Origin: Verrucomicrobiota bacterium
Lineage (GTDB): Bacteria; Verrucomicrobiota; Verrucomicrobiia; Palsa-1439
Length of the DNA: 61,997 bases
Reading direction: 5' to 3'
Assembly (NCBI GenBank): GCA_016871575.1
Contig: VHCW01000017.1
Location: forward strand, 1 to 61,997
In this document: piece by piece, positions 61,255 through 61,997 of the stretch
Layout of the letters: each line of letters opens with the position of its first letter
Position numbering within the stretch: position 1 is the first letter of the stretch
Translations under genes and position numbers: made by a program
Notes under the pieces: model-generated
The model's database searches: none
What the model saw: only the letters and a program-made list of their open reading frames with translations
Told to the model about the DNA's origin: nothing

Positions 61255-61436
61255 TGATTACCCTTGGTTCGGCGCAGGTCTCCAGACCGCGCCGTAGCAT
61301 CTGACCGTAAGGTCTCCTCGACCGGCGCGCAGTGGGAGACCTTCGGTCGAAAGTTGTGCGCGGTCAGGAGACCTGCGCACAACAAGACCTGCGCACAACA
61401 ACGGAGACCTGCGCACAACAACGTTGGAAGTCGTGT
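61255..61436 (+). repeat. repeat-rich gap between rbsA and rbsC
   Basis: 182 bases. Three direct copies of GACCTGCGCACAACAA lie at 61370-61385, 61386-61401 and 61406-61421; the first two are directly adjacent. Around 61270-61365 there are further partial copies of GGAGACCT/AGGTCTCC in both orientations. No gene is seen. The position inside a transporter operon suggests a REP-type insertion. Confidence 0.7.
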
Positions 61437-61997
61437 TCATTGATTGAGGTAGCCGCTCAACGCGGCGGTCATGATTTTGTCCTGCGTCCACTCGCCGCGT
61501 CGGAACGTGGCCGCGATGCGCCCGCCCGACATCACGGCGATCCGGTCGCACAACGCCAACAGTTCCTTGAGATCGGACGACACCACGATGACGGCCTTGC
61601 CCTGCGCCGCGAGGTCAGCGAGCAACTGGTAAATCTCGAACTTCGCGCCGACATCAATCCCGCGCGTCGGTTCGTCGAAGATGAGGATGTCGCAATTGCG
61701 GAACAGCCATTTGGCGATCATCACCTTCTGCTGGTTGCCGCCGCTGAGTTCCGCCACGCGTTGCTCGTACGAATGACAGCGCACCGACAACGCCTGTCCC
61801 CAGCGCGTGGCTTCAGCCAGTTCGGCGGCGGCGCGAATCCAGCCGCCCGCGCGGCTCAGTTGGTCGAGGCAGAGAAACGTGATGTTGGCGCGAATCGGCA
61901 GCGGCAGCAACAACCCTTCCTCCTTGCGATTCTCGGTCAACAGCGCGATGCCACGGCGGACGGCGTCGCGCGGCGAACGAATTCGCGCGGGCTGTTT
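61437..61997 (-). CDS. rbsA: ribose-type ABC transporter ATP-binding protein, C-terminal part
   Basis: The frame stays open to the right edge of the window, so the start is missing. The visible 186 residues are the end of the second ABC domain of RbsA-type proteins: PARIRSPRDAVRRGIALLTENRKEEGLL, RVAELSGGNQQKVMIAKWLF (signature), CDILIFDEPTRGIDVGAKFEIYQLL (Walker B) and VVSSDLKELLALCDRIAVMSGGRI (H-loop replaced by the Ser-Asp typical of this family). It powers the permease encoded next to it. Confidence 0.88.
   Translation of the reverse strand, partial: KQPARIRSPRDAVRRGIALLTENRKEEGLLLPLPIRANITFLCLDQLSRAGGWIRAAAELAEATRWGQALSVRCHSYEQRVAELSGGNQQKVMIAKWLFRNCDILIFDEPTRGIDVGAKFEIYQLLADLAAQGKAVIVVSSDLKELLALCDRIAVMSGGRIAATFRRGEWTQDKIMTAALSGYLNQ

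Overview
The window looks like chromosomal DNA of a GC-rich Gram-negative bacterium, most probably a member of the Verrucomicrobiota (Pedosphaera/Limisphaera-like). This is an inference from gene content: an outer-membrane biogenesis set (SurA-type chaperone, Kdo transferase WaaA, TonB-dependent receptor, DegP/HtrA), Mpl for peptidoglycan recycling, many exported carbohydrate-related proteins (Gfo/Idh/MocA oxidoreductase with a Tat signal, DUF6807, DUF4838, lactonase-like propeller), a Bat operon with DUF4381, and a Ser/Thr kinase linked to a sigma factor. No rRNA, CRISPR array, plasmid or phage module was seen.

Layout. 1-4.6 kb: 3' part of an Rhs/YD-repeat gene that is probably truncated by the window edge, followed by a translationally coupled TPR membrane protein of visibly lower GC. 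4.6-8.8 kb (minus strand): pckA-surA-pdxA-rsmA, a tight cluster whose last three genes are in the same order as in the E. coli surA operon. 8.9-13.4 kb: exported carbohydrate and hypothetical proteins. 13.5-25.5 kb: pgk, a two-domain GT8-GT2 glycosyltransferase, an esterase-like protein, a lactonase-like propeller, a DUF4838 protein, a TrmO-like protein with a signal peptide, a TonB receptor, a LURP-one-like protein and an SGNH-like protein. 25.6-30.3 kb: a soluble seven-PAS/GAF histidine kinase and its NarL-type regulator. 30.5-38.4 kb: a complete moxR-DUF58-DUF4381-batABCDE operon, interrupted by a small four-helix-bundle (S23/IVP-type) gene that lies between inverted clusters of heptamer repeats. 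38.4-42.6 kb: a PHP-like protein, a 33-codon peptide gene with a RiPP-leader-like motif, asnB, waaA. 42.6-47.9 kb: degP, a bacterial eRF1-like protein with a GGQ motif, a ferredoxin, a DciA-like protein, a PA2778-type lipoprotein peptidase, a sigma factor. 47.9-52.8 kb: a DUF4143 ATPase, a truncated sigma-factor gene, and a Ser/Thr kinase gene split by an intact ISAs1-type insertion sequence with an 18-bp inverted repeat and a 10-bp target duplication. 53-58 kb: SYLF lipoprotein, OGG1-like glycosylase, mpl, tRNA-Glu(CTC), YgjP-type protease, nitroreductase, small hypotheticals. 58-62 kb (minus strand): a UroD-family methyltransferase-like protein and a ribose-type ABC transporter/ribokinase set (rbsA partial, rbsC, rbsK).

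The most unusual signal is a recurring heptamer-repeat element. Clusters of exactly four heptamers related to GGTAGRT occur on both sides of the S23/IVP-type gene, in opposite orientation, and once in frame inside rsmA. The rsmA and DUF58 copies are read in the same frame and both give the peptide YHLP. A mobile or recombining cassette that tolerates insertion into coding sequence is the simplest reading. Other points for follow-up are the IS insertion that gives a truncated kinase gene a new start codon directly after the transposase stop, the RiPP-like peptide, the eRF1-like protein and an exported TrmO-like protein.
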